DNA of 64,000 nt from Chersky-806 sp038252255 (GTDB taxonomy: Bacteria > Actinomycetota > Acidimicrobiia > IMCC26256 > JAENVU01). This document shows, in pieces, positions 34,656 to 42,166 of the stretch. The DNA is taken from contig JBBSAM010000016.1 in NCBI GenBank assembly GCA_038252255.1, positions 1 through 64,000 of the forward strand, written 5' to 3'. The position numbers were made by a program, and so were the translations under genes. The notes below the pieces were generated by a model, which was not told where the DNA came from, searched no databases, and saw nothing but the letters and a program-made list of their open reading frames with translations. Numbering within the stretch: position 1 is the stretch's first letter; each line of letters starts with the position of its first letter.

Positions 34656-35936
34656 TCAGGCGCGCGGCGCCACGCCCAGCCGGGGCGGTGACGGGTCGGG
34701 GATCACCGCGACCAGCCGCTCCACGACCTTGTACGCGGCCTCCGCCGGCCCGATCTCGTCGGGCCGCAGGAGGTTCGCCATGATGCGCAGCACCCACTCC
34801 ATGAGCGGCCGCGAGTGCATGCCGATCCGGGTGACCTCGCGCATGATCGCCGGATTTCCGATCACCTTCACGAACGTGCGGGCCACCTTGAAGTACGGCC
34901 CGTAGATCTCCTCGAGCTCGTCGGGATAGCGCTGCAGGGCCAGCCCGTCTCCCTTGAGCGCCGTGTGCACCGCGTCCGCCACCATCCGGCCGGTCTCGTA
35001 GGCGTACGAGATGCCCTCACCGTTGAACGGGTTGATCGAGCCGGCCGCATCGCCCGCGACGATCCATGTCGGGCCCGCCTTGGGCGTCACCGAGCCCCCG
35101 GTCGGCAGCTTGCCGCCGACCGGCGGGCCGCACGCGGTCTCGGGCGAGATGCCCCAGCGGGCGGGTGCCGTCGCCACGAAGGCGTCCATCAATTTGGTGG
35201 TGTTGACGCTCTTGAAGCCGGTGAAGGTGTCGAGCAGGCCCGCCCCGACGTTCACCGTGCCGTCGCCGACCGGGAAGATCCAGCCGTAACCGGGCATCTG
35301 GTTGCCGTCCCGGTCGCGCAGGTCCAGGTGGCTCTCGATCCACGGCTCGTCGTGGAACGGGCTCGTGAAGTAGCCCCGGATCGCCATGCCCATCGGGTAG
35401 GAGCGGTCCCGCGAGGTGCCCAGGGCCCGCCCGAACCGGGAGTTCGCGCCGTCGGCCACCACGACGCAGCGGGCCCGGACCGTCTCGGTGACCCCGGTCT
35501 CGCGCCGCCGGATCGTCGCCCCGGTCACCAGCCCGCCCTCCACGAGGGGTTCGAGCGCCTCGCTCGCCGGCCAGAGGGTCGCCCCGGCCTTCACCGCCCG
35601 GTCCGCCACCATCTCGTCGAGATCCCGGCGCCGCACGACGTAGCCGTAGTCCGGGAAGTCGGGGTGCTCGGGCCAGCGCAGCTCCAACGTGAGGCCGTGG
35701 GCCATCGAGCGCAGCCCCTCGTAGCGCTGGAAGCCCGAGAGCTGCTCCGCCAGGCCCATTTCGTGGAGCTGGTGGACGGCCCGAGGGGTCAGACCGTCAC
35801 CGCAGGTCTTCTCCCGGGGGAAGCGCTTCTTGTCCACGACGAGCACCCGGTGGCCGTGCTGCGCGAGCCAGTACGCCGCCGATGCCCCGGCTGGTCCCGC
35901 CCCCACGACCAGCGCGTCGTAGCGCGCGCTTTCCAT
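34656..35936 (-). CDS. Geranylgeranyl reductase family FAD oxidoreductase (menaquinone reductase MenJ-like)
   Basis: The 426-residue flavoprotein starts MESARYDALVVGAGPAGASA with the FAD dinucleotide motif. It has KTCGDGLTPRAVHQLHEMGL and a second FAD motif in WIVAGDAAGSINPFNGEGIS, the pattern of geranylgeranyl reductases. Actinobacterial members such as MenJ saturate one isoprene unit of menaquinone, and genes of this family often precede nuoA in actinobacteria. The start is ATG 35936; the longer frame upstream crosses the promoter region of the quinol oxidase operon. It may be cotranscribed with nuoA2-N2. Confidence 0.85.
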   Translation of the reverse strand: MESARYDALVVGAGPAGASAAYWLAQHGHRVLVVDKKRFPREKTCGDGLTPRAVHQLHEMGLAEQLSGFQRYEGLRSMAHGLTLELRWPEHPDFPDYGYVVRRRDLDEMVADRAVKAGATLWPASEALEPLVEGGLVTGATIRRRETGVTETVRARCVVVADGANSRFGRALGTSRDRSYPMGMAIRGYFTSPFHDEPWIESHLDLRDRDGNQMPGYGWIFPVGDGTVNVGAGLLDTFTGFKSVNTTKLMDAFVATAPARWGISPETACGPPVGGKLPTGGSVTPKAGPTWIVAGDAAGSINPFNGEGISYAYETGRMVADAVHTALKGDGLALQRYPDELEEIYGPYFKVARTFVKVIGNPAIMREVTRIGMHSRPLMEWVLRIMANLLRPDEIGPAEAAYKVVERLVAVIPDPSPPRLGVAPRA

Positions 35937-36156
35937 GCCCGCATCGTCGCGCAGAACCCCCGCCGACACGGCACCGGTCGGGGGCAGGAGCGGAGGAGGG
36001 AGCGGGCACGAAGTGCGGACGCTCGGAGTGACCCAGAGAGCTGGTCTCCGATGTGTCGCTGCGCCATCTAGCGTGGTAGAGAAACACCTCACAGAGAGGC
36101 TTCGGGGACGCAGCCGCGGGGTGCGGCCCCGCGCCGATGGAGGAACGTCAGGGCCA

Positions 36157-36651
36157 ATGCCCAACCTGCTGCCCGATTGGCACTTCTTCCGGCCGGCAGG
36201 CCGTCTGATCTGGTTCTCCGTGGTCCTCATCGTCATGATGATCCCGGTGATCGTCGCGCTGCGGCGGCCGAAGTCCGACAGGCCCGCCACCTGGGCGCAG
36301 TCGATGGCCGGCGCGGTCTACGTCTTCGCGTTGTTCCTGCTCGCGTACGCCATCATCCCGCACGAGGTCATCACCTTCTCGGACAAGTACCTGCAGTGGG
36401 GCAAGGACAAGTACGTCGTCAAGTCCACGACGGCGATCCCGTTCTTCACGAGCTTCAACTGGCCGCTGAGCATCGACATGCAGGCGGTGCGCGACGTCCT
36501 CGTCGTCGGCGTCTACGTCGTCTTCTTCGGGCTGAACATCGCGCTGTTCGTGCTCTGGCAGGACCGCAAGACGAAGACCGAGGACGAAGAAGAGCAGCCG
36601 GTCGTCGTCGGTCGCTCGCGCTTCGGTCGCCCGCTGAAGGCGAAGGCGTAG
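36157..36651 (+). CDS. Small three-helix membrane protein of the quinol oxidase operon
   Basis: I do not recognise a named family. The 164-residue protein begins MPNLLPDWHFFRPAGRLIWF and has hydrophobic segments near residues 17-35, 47-70 and 110-134, then an acidic then basic C-terminal tail. It is the first gene of the operon and ends 2 bp before the ferredoxin start. GGAGGA lies 13 bases before the ATG. Its position suggests a membrane anchor for the ferredoxin or an extra subunit of the b6-type complex. The 220 bp upstream, divergent from the reductase gene, hold the promoters; only a weak candidate (TAGAGA at 36,077) is visible. Confidence 0.8.
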   Translation: MPNLLPDWHFFRPAGRLIWFSVVLIVMMIPVIVALRRPKSDRPATWAQSMAGAVYVFALFLLAYAIIPHEVITFSDKYLQWGKDKYVVKSTTAIPFFTSFNWPLSIDMQAVRDVLVVGVYVVFFGLNIALFVLWQDRKTKTEDEEEQPVVVGRSRFGRPLKAKA

Positions 36652-36653
36652 CC

Positions 36654-37067
36654 GTGGCCCGCAACGATGCGAACCCGCCCATGCCGGACTTCGCCACCGA
36701 CTACCTGCTCCAAGAGGTGGACCCGAGCTTCCTGACCCAGGCGGTCAAGCCGAAGCAGTTCCTCCACATCGACCAGGCCGAGTGCATCCTCTGCGAAGGC
36801 TGCGTCGACATCTGCCCGTGGAAGTGCATCCACATGGTGTCGGTCTCCGCGATCGACGAGGCCATCGGCACCGAGCAGCCGGGCGAAGACCCCCACGACC
36901 ACGTCGCGTTCATCGTCGACGAGGACATCTGCACCCGCTGCGCACTGTGCGTGGACCGGTGCCCCACCGGCGTCATCATTCTCGGCAAGCTCTCCCCGCA
37001 GGTCGCAGAAGGCGACCCACACACCCGCACCAACCGCAACGGCTACGCGTACGGAGTTCGGTTCTAG
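36654..37067 (+). CDS. Ferredoxin with two [4Fe-4S] motifs
   Basis: The 137-residue protein has two full motifs, CILCEGCVDICP and CTRCALCVDRCP, separated by a 40-residue insert rich in acidic residues and His. The start GTG 36654 is 2 bp after the previous stop. Such a protein could pass low-potential electrons to or from the membrane complex encoded next. A ferredoxin between a membrane protein and cytochrome b is not part of the usual actinobacterial qcrCAB operon. Confidence 0.88.
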   Translation: MARNDANPPMPDFATDYLLQEVDPSFLTQAVKPKQFLHIDQAECILCEGCVDICPWKCIHMVSVSAIDEAIGTEQPGEDPHDHVAFIVDEDICTRCALCVDRCPTGVIILGKLSPQVAEGDPHTRTNRNGYAYGVRF

Positions 37068-37126
37068 CTCGACCCCCGTCCGGCGAGAACCCGGACACCG
37101 ACATCAGATCGCAAGGAGAAGCACTC

Positions 37127-37930
37127 GTGGCCAACGGCAACGGGAGCAACGGGAACGGAAGCGGCGGCATCGGTGCGGCGCTGCGCGAGCGCAGCAAGAA
37201 GCTCGGCGACACGGTCGGCAACAGCCAGGTCATGACGTCGATCTTCCGGCCCGGGTCGATCTTCCGGAAGGGCTACACGGACAGCCCGAGGAACCGCTCG
37301 TACGTGATCATGAACAACGTGCTGTACCACCTGCACCCGGTGAAGGTGAAGCGGCACGCGGTGAAGGTCAGCTACACCCTCTGCCTCGGCGGCCTGAGCT
37401 TCTTCCTCTTCATCCTGCTCACCGTCACCGGCATCTTCCTGATGTTCTTCTACCGGCCGACCGAGGCGCTCGCGTGGAGCAACGTGCAGCAGCTCGAGAC
37501 TGCCGTCTGGTTCGGCTCGCTCGTGCGCAACATGCATCGATGGGGTGCGCACCTCATGGTGCTCACCGTGTTCCTGCACATGAGCCGCGTCTTCTACCAC
37601 GGTGCCTACAAGGCACCCCGCGAGTTCAACTGGGTCATCGGCGTGATCCTGCTCACGCTCACGTTGCTGCTCTCGTTCACCGGCTACCTGCTGCCGTGGG
37701 ACCAGCTCGCACTCTGGGCGGTCACCGTCGGTACGAACATGATGGGCTACACCCCGGTGTTCGGTGGCCAGATCCGCTATGCCCTGCTCGGTTCGAAGGA
37801 GATCAGCGGCGACACGCTGCTGCGCTGGTACACGTTGCACGTCCTGTTGTTGCCGTTCGTGATCGTGATCTTCATGGCGGTCCACTTCTGGCGCGTCCGC
37901 AAGGACGGCGGCCTGTCCGGGCCGCTGTAG
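37127..37930 (+). CDS. Cytochrome b6-like N-terminal half of cytochrome b
   Basis: This 267-residue four-helix subunit carries both b haems of the quinol oxidase. It resembles plastid and cyanobacterial PetB: PREFNWVIGVILLTLTLLLS, GYLLPWDQLALWAV and the end RKDGGLSGPL. Haem ligands are H137/H151 (13 residues between) and H238/H253 (14 between); the 14-residue spacing is the b6 pattern, mitochondrial cytochrome b having 13. C86 in TLCLGG aligns with the b6 Cys that binds haem c(n). AAGGAGA precedes the GTG at 37127. The first 60 residues are a hydrophilic Gly/Asn-rich extension. Confidence 0.92.
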   Translation: MANGNGSNGNGSGGIGAALRERSKKLGDTVGNSQVMTSIFRPGSIFRKGYTDSPRNRSYVIMNNVLYHLHPVKVKRHAVKVSYTLCLGGLSFFLFILLTVTGIFLMFFYRPTEALAWSNVQQLETAVWFGSLVRNMHRWGAHLMVLTVFLHMSRVFYHGAYKAPREFNWVIGVILLTLTLLLSFTGYLLPWDQLALWAVTVGTNMMGYTPVFGGQIRYALLGSKEISGDTLLRWYTLHVLLLPFVIVIFMAVHFWRVRKDGGLSGPL

Positions 37931-37945
37931 GGGAGGACGAGTTCG

Positions 37946-38806
37946 ATGCCCGAGATCCCCGAACATCTTCTGAAGCGCAGCGCCGAGCGCCGCAAGCAGC
38001 TCGGCCTGCCCACCGGCGAAGAAGGCGGCGAGACGCCCGAAGCCGCCGCGCCCGAAGGCGGCGACGCGCCCGCGGAGACCCCGGCCGAGGCCCCGGCGGC
38101 CGCCGCGGACACCGGCGCTACCGGTGACGCGATCACCGAGGACAAGGGCGGCGTCCCGGCGCACCTGCTCGAGCGCTCCCGCCGGCGCAAGGCGGCGCTC
38201 TCGGGTGGCGGCGGCGAAGGTGCCGCGGCGCCGGCCGCCGCAGCCGCGGGGGCCACGGCCACCGCGACGGCGGTCAAGGCCGCACCGGCACCCACGATGA
38301 CCGGGCCCGGTGGGCACACGCAGCGCCTCCTGACGGTCGTGAAGTCGGGCTCGATCCAGCAGACCCGCGCCGAGGCGCAGGACAAGGTGCACACCTGGCC
38401 GCACCTGCTCGTCGTCGAGTTCGCGGCGATCCTCGCGATGACCGCCATCGTGCTCATCTTCTCGGCCATCGTGCGTGCGCCGTTGCTCGGTCTGGCGGAC
38501 GTCAACCAGACACCGAACCCGTCGAAGGCGCCGTGGTACTTCCTCGGCTTGCAGGAGCTGCTCACGATGTTCCACCCGATGGTCGCGGGTGTGACCATCC
38601 CGGGCATGGGCCTCTTCTTGCTGATCGTCGCGCCGTACGTCGACAAGAACCCCTCGCACAAGCCTGAGGACCGGAAGTTCGTGATCTCGCTCTTCACGAT
38701 CTTCCTGATGTTCTGGGCGGTGCTCGTCATCATCGGATCGTTCTTCCGGGGGCCCGGCTTCAACTTCGTGTTCCCCTGGAACGACGGCATCTTCTTCGAG
38801 CTCTAA
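37946..38806 (+). CDS. Subunit IV-like C-terminal half of cytochrome b with an N-terminal extension
   Basis: The last 130 residues form three membrane helices with TPNPSKAPWYFLGLQELL, the counterpart of the PEWY quinol-site motif (here APWY), and IVAPYVDKNPSHKPEDRK. The first 120 residues are an Ala/Pro/Gly/Glu-rich extension containing two copies of a short motif: IPEHLLKRSAERRKQLG at 4-20 and VPAHLLERSRRRKAALS at 70-86. The two cytochrome b halves are separate genes 15 bp apart. Function of the extension is unknown; it may dock the Rieske or cytochrome c partner on the cytoplasmic side. Confidence 0.9.
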   Translation: MPEIPEHLLKRSAERRKQLGLPTGEEGGETPEAAAPEGGDAPAETPAEAPAAAADTGATGDAITEDKGGVPAHLLERSRRRKAALSGGGGEGAAAPAAAAAGATATATAVKAAPAPTMTGPGGHTQRLLTVVKSGSIQQTRAEAQDKVHTWPHLLVVEFAAILAMTAIVLIFSAIVRAPLLGLADVNQTPNPSKAPWYFLGLQELLTMFHPMVAGVTIPGMGLFLLIVAPYVDKNPSHKPEDRKFVISLFTIFLMFWAVLVIIGSFFRGPGFNFVFPWNDGIFFEL

Positions 38807-38820
38807 GGAGCAGGAACCTC

Positions 38821-39693
38821 GTGTCCACCGTTCTCATCATCGCGATCCCGGTCCTGCTCGTCCTGGCCGCCGTGATGATCGTCGCGACCGGACGTCGCCG
38901 AGCCTCCGACCCGCAGGGGCGGGTCACCGGCACGCTCAGCGCCGAGACGCGCGCCGGGGACGAGTCGCTCGCCGCCGCGTCAGAGGATGCGGACGACGAG
39001 TCGGAGGAGGCCCGGGAGCGGGCCGACGAGACCCGCAAGGCGATCGGCTCCGGCGGAGCGGCGCCCGCGACCCGCGGCACGACGACTCCCGCCGAGCGCG
39101 CGCCGGTGGACGAGGAAGAGGTCGGCATCAGCCGCCGGCAGTTCTTCAACCGCGGCATCCTCGTGACGATGGCGGTGAGCCTCGGCGCGTTCGGCGCCGC
39201 GGCGATCAGCTTCCTGTACGCCAAGTCGGCGGGCGGGTTCGGCGGCAAGATCGACGCCGGCGCGCCGCTGTCGGACATCCAGGCGTTCTGGACGAGCAAG
39301 AAGGCACCGTTCTACGTGCCGCTGGCCCGGACCTACCTCCAGCCGTACCCCAAGGCGGACCTCGCCAAGGCCAAGAAGATCCCGCAGTACGCGGCGGTGA
39401 TCCCCGGGATGGAGCTGGGGATGATCGCGCTCTACCAGAAGTGCGTCCACCTCGGCTGCCGCGTGCCGTGGTGCCAGCAGTCGCAATGGTTCGAGTGCCC
39501 GTGCCATGGCTCGAAGTACAACCGGGTCGGCGAGAAGCGCGGCGGCCCGGCCCCGCGCGGCCTCGACCACTGGATCGTCACGATCAGCGGCCAGAAGGTC
39601 GTCATCGACACCTCGGGCCTGCCCGTCACCGGGCCGCCGATCGGCACCGACACCACCGGGCAAGGTGCCGAGGGCCCGTTCTGCGTCGGTTGA
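38821..39693 (+). CDS. Rieske [2Fe-2S] protein of the quinol oxidase
   Basis: The 290-residue protein has the cluster boxes CVHLGC (208-213) and CPCHGS (226-231); C208, H210, C226 and H229 should ligate iron and C213-C228 should form the disulfide. It has a hydrophobic N-terminus (residues 3-23), an acidic linker, then a twin-arginine-like SRRQFFNRG at 104-112 before a second membrane helix. So a Tat-type signal sits internally, after an extra helix. GTG 38821 follows GGAGCAGG. It moves electrons from quinol to the diheme cytochrome c. Confidence 0.93.
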   Translation: MSTVLIIAIPVLLVLAAVMIVATGRRRASDPQGRVTGTLSAETRAGDESLAAASEDADDESEEARERADETRKAIGSGGAAPATRGTTTPAERAPVDEEEVGISRRQFFNRGILVTMAVSLGAFGAAAISFLYAKSAGGFGGKIDAGAPLSDIQAFWTSKKAPFYVPLARTYLQPYPKADLAKAKKIPQYAAVIPGMELGMIALYQKCVHLGCRVPWCQQSQWFECPCHGSKYNRVGEKRGGPAPRGLDHWIVTISGQKVVIDTSGLPVTGPPIGTDTTGQGAEGPFCVG

Positions 39694-39751
39694 CCGTGCC
39701 CGCGACCCCGCCCGTCCCTGCGTCCGCCCACTCGGAGCCGAAGAGGAAACC

Positions 39752-41017
39752 GTGATCCTGGCCCTGACCTTCCGCACGATCCTGGTGGTCATCAACGTCC
39801 TCGCGGTCGTCGTGATCCTCGGGGTGATCGGCTACAAGGTGCTCAGCGTCCGGCGCGAGCCCAAGGAGAAGCCGGCCCAGAACCTCACGCCGTTCCTCGA
39901 CGACCAGGAGCTCGAGGGCCGTCACCTCGAGCGTGTGCTCCGCTGGGCACTGTTGTTCTCGACGATCGTGGCGATCGTCCTCCCGCTGTACTGGCTGCTC
40001 GAGCCGAACCGCCAGACGGCCGAGGCGCAGGGATTCGAAGACCGCGCGGTCGAGCGCGGCGCGACGCTCTTCGCCAACGCGCAGATGCCGGCGTACGACA
40101 ACACGAAGTCGCTGCTCTGCGCGGACTGCCACGGCACCGACGCCGGCGGTGGTTCGGCGCCGTTCACGATCACGCCCGATGCACAGGGCAACCTCGATGC
40201 CCGGCCGGTCTCGGTCACCTGGAAAGCGCCCGCGCTCAACACCGTGATGTACCGCTTCAACGAGTGCACCGACGCGGACGTCGCGAACAAGGCACCGAAC
40301 TGCGACCGGGCCGAGCAACAGGTCAGCGAGATCATCACCTACGGGAGACCGGGCACGCCGATGCCGGCCTGGGGCATCGAGGGTGGAGGCCCGAAGAACG
40401 ACCAGGCGATCAGCGACATCGTCGCGTACCTGAAGAGCATCCAGCTCTCACCGGCGCAGGCGAAGGCCCAGGTGACGAAGAACGTGAAGGACTTGCAGCA
40501 GCAGGCGAAGACCGCGGTGAAGGACGCGCAGGCGAACCTGAGTGACGCGCGCGACAAGCTCGCCACCGCCGAGACCAAGGCGGCGCGGCTGGCGTACACG
40601 CTCCTCGTCGCCGATGCCGAGAAGGCGATCGGACGGTCGGTCACGTTCCAGCGCCAGATCGCCGACGCAAGCCCGGGCGAGCTGCTCTTCGACGTCAACT
40701 GCGCGCGGTGTCACACCACGGGGTGGTCGTACAACGATCCGGCGAAGCCGGGTGTGCCGCCCCCCGGACCGGCGGCCGGGGGGGCTTTCGGACCGTCGCT
40801 GCGCAACGGCGCGGTGCTGGAGCAGTTCCCGGGTCTCCCGGCCGACGACCCGAAGACGCCGGGATTCCAGAAGCAGTACGACTGGGTGTCAGCCGGCGTC
40901 GAAGCCACCAAGGGCTACGGCATCCGCGGCATCTCCAGCGGCGGCATGGCGCACTTCGGCCAGATCCTGACCACGGCGCAGATCAACGCCATCATCAAGT
41001 ACGAGCGGAGCCTCTAG
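39752..41017 (+). CDS. Membrane-anchored diheme cytochrome c
   Basis: The 421-residue protein starts at GTG 39752 after AGAGGAAACC. It has two membrane helices (about 7-30 and 64-83), then haem motif CADCH at 123-127 with a likely Met ligand in GTPMPAW. A charged helical stretch at about 235-300 (repeated Lys/Ala/Asp/Gln) looks like a coiled coil, and a second haem motif CARCH lies at 317-321 with a possible Met in SGGMAHF. It probably takes electrons from the Rieske protein and passes them to an oxidase encoded elsewhere. The long helical spacer between the haem domains is unusual. Confidence 0.9.
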   Translation: MILALTFRTILVVINVLAVVVILGVIGYKVLSVRREPKEKPAQNLTPFLDDQELEGRHLERVLRWALLFSTIVAIVLPLYWLLEPNRQTAEAQGFEDRAVERGATLFANAQMPAYDNTKSLLCADCHGTDAGGGSAPFTITPDAQGNLDARPVSVTWKAPALNTVMYRFNECTDADVANKAPNCDRAEQQVSEIITYGRPGTPMPAWGIEGGGPKNDQAISDIVAYLKSIQLSPAQAKAQVTKNVKDLQQQAKTAVKDAQANLSDARDKLATAETKAARLAYTLLVADAEKAIGRSVTFQRQIADASPGELLFDVNCARCHTTGWSYNDPAKPGVPPPGPAAGGAFGPSLRNGAVLEQFPGLPADDPKTPGFQKQYDWVSAGVEATKGYGIRGISSGGMAHFGQILTTAQINAIIKYERSL

Positions 41018-41030
41018 TGGGAGCGCGCAC

Positions 41031-41918
41031 GTGAAAGTTCTCGTCCTGGCCGCCGAGGGCATCAAGGACCGCAACCTCTGGTACCCCACGATTCTCGGGG
41101 TGCTCGTGGTGCTCGCGGCCGTGAGCCTGTTCTGTGGCAGCGTCTACCTGCTGCTCGCCACCAACCTGGGGGCGCGGCTCGGCTTCCTCGTGGCGGCGGC
41201 CGGCCTGTCGGGGTTCATGGTCCTGCTGTCGTGCCTCTGGCTCACCACCGCCTCGCCCCTGAACACGCTCAAGGGCCGGGTCCCGACGTGGAAGACCGTG
41301 GAGTCGCTCAAGGGCGGTGACCTCGCCAGATCCAAGATCCCAGCGGTACGCGCGGTCACGAAGGCCAACGAGGTGACCGACCCGGCCGAGCAGTCGAACC
41401 TGAAGGCGGTGGTGGACCAGGTGGTGGTGACGCCGACGGGAACCCCATCGTCGAATGCCGTCGCGACCACGAACAAGTTCCAGATCTACCAGCAGTCGAC
41501 CGACTACCTCGTCCCGCGCTACTACGAGACCGGGGGCGGGAAGCTCTTCAGCAAGACCGAGATCTACACGAGTGGCCAGTTCCCCCTGCTGCACGTCAGC
41601 CTGCACAAGCCGCACTACGCGGTGGTCGACATCTGCCCGATCGACCAGGCGGCCCTCGTCGTGCCGTTCGGTGACCCGCCGCCGACCCCGGTGTGCGACA
41701 AGAGCAAGCCGATCACGAGCGTCGTGTTCGAACGCGACCTCGGCTCGGTGCGCGTGCCGCCGTTCGTCGCACTCCTCGGATCCTCGGTTCTCTTCATCCT
41801 CTGCCTGCTCGGCATGCACTGGCGGGAGCGGGATCTCCAGGAGCAGGCCGCAAAGGTCCAGGCCGAGGCGGAGCGAGCCACGAATGCCGCTATCGAGCGC
41901 ACGCCCGAGAAGGTCTAG
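41031..41918 (+). CDS. Membrane protein of the quinol oxidase operon, unknown
   Basis: The 295-residue protein has two N-terminal membrane helices (about 17-40 and 47-70), a long extracytoplasmic-type domain, a third helix near 243-262 and a charged helical tail. Two Cys in the middle domain (VVDICPIDQA and PTPVCDKSKP) could form a disulfide. GTG 41031 is 13 bp after the cytochrome c stop. I do not recognise a family; it is probably an accessory subunit of the complex. Confidence 0.75.
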   Translation: MKVLVLAAEGIKDRNLWYPTILGVLVVLAAVSLFCGSVYLLLATNLGARLGFLVAAAGLSGFMVLLSCLWLTTASPLNTLKGRVPTWKTVESLKGGDLARSKIPAVRAVTKANEVTDPAEQSNLKAVVDQVVVTPTGTPSSNAVATTNKFQIYQQSTDYLVPRYYETGGGKLFSKTEIYTSGQFPLLHVSLHKPHYAVVDICPIDQAALVVPFGDPPPTPVCDKSKPITSVVFERDLGSVRVPPFVALLGSSVLFILCLLGMHWRERDLQEQAAKVQAEAERATNAAIERTPEKV

Positions 41919-41925
41919 GAGTCCG

Positions 41926-42162
41926 ATGAGGCACCCTTCCGCAACCCTGCTGCGCCTCACCCGGCTGGCCGCCCTCGGCGCCACGCTGTTGCTCGTCACC
42001 GGGTGCTCGAACGGCCAGCTCGTCGACGCCGGAGGTGAGCGCGGCGCCGGTGGTCTCGCGTTCGTGCTGCTCGCGGTGTTCTTCTGGATCTTCTTCGGCG
42101 CGATCTTCTACATGGACCGCTCGGGCAAGAAGCGCCGCGCCCGCGACGAGCAGGGCGAGTAG
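41926..42162 (+). CDS. Small lipoprotein with a C-terminal membrane helix
   Basis: The 78-residue product has a signal peptide ending in the lipobox LLLVTGCSNG, a short Gly-rich stretch, a hydrophobic helix (LAFVLLAVFFWIFFGAIFYM) and a basic tail. It starts 7 bp after the previous gene and ends 4 bp before the convergent LLM gene, so it is the last gene of the operon. Unknown role. Confidence 0.75.
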   Translation: MRHPSATLLRLTRLAALGATLLLVTGCSNGQLVDAGGERGAGGLAFVLLAVFFWIFFGAIFYMDRSGKKRRARDEQGE

Positions 42163-42166
42163 CCGC

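Noticed and set aside
36055..36082. Promoter for the quinol oxidase operon (TGTCGC-17-TAGAGA)
   Set aside because: Both hexamers are weak matches; kept only as a remark in the first gene of the operon.
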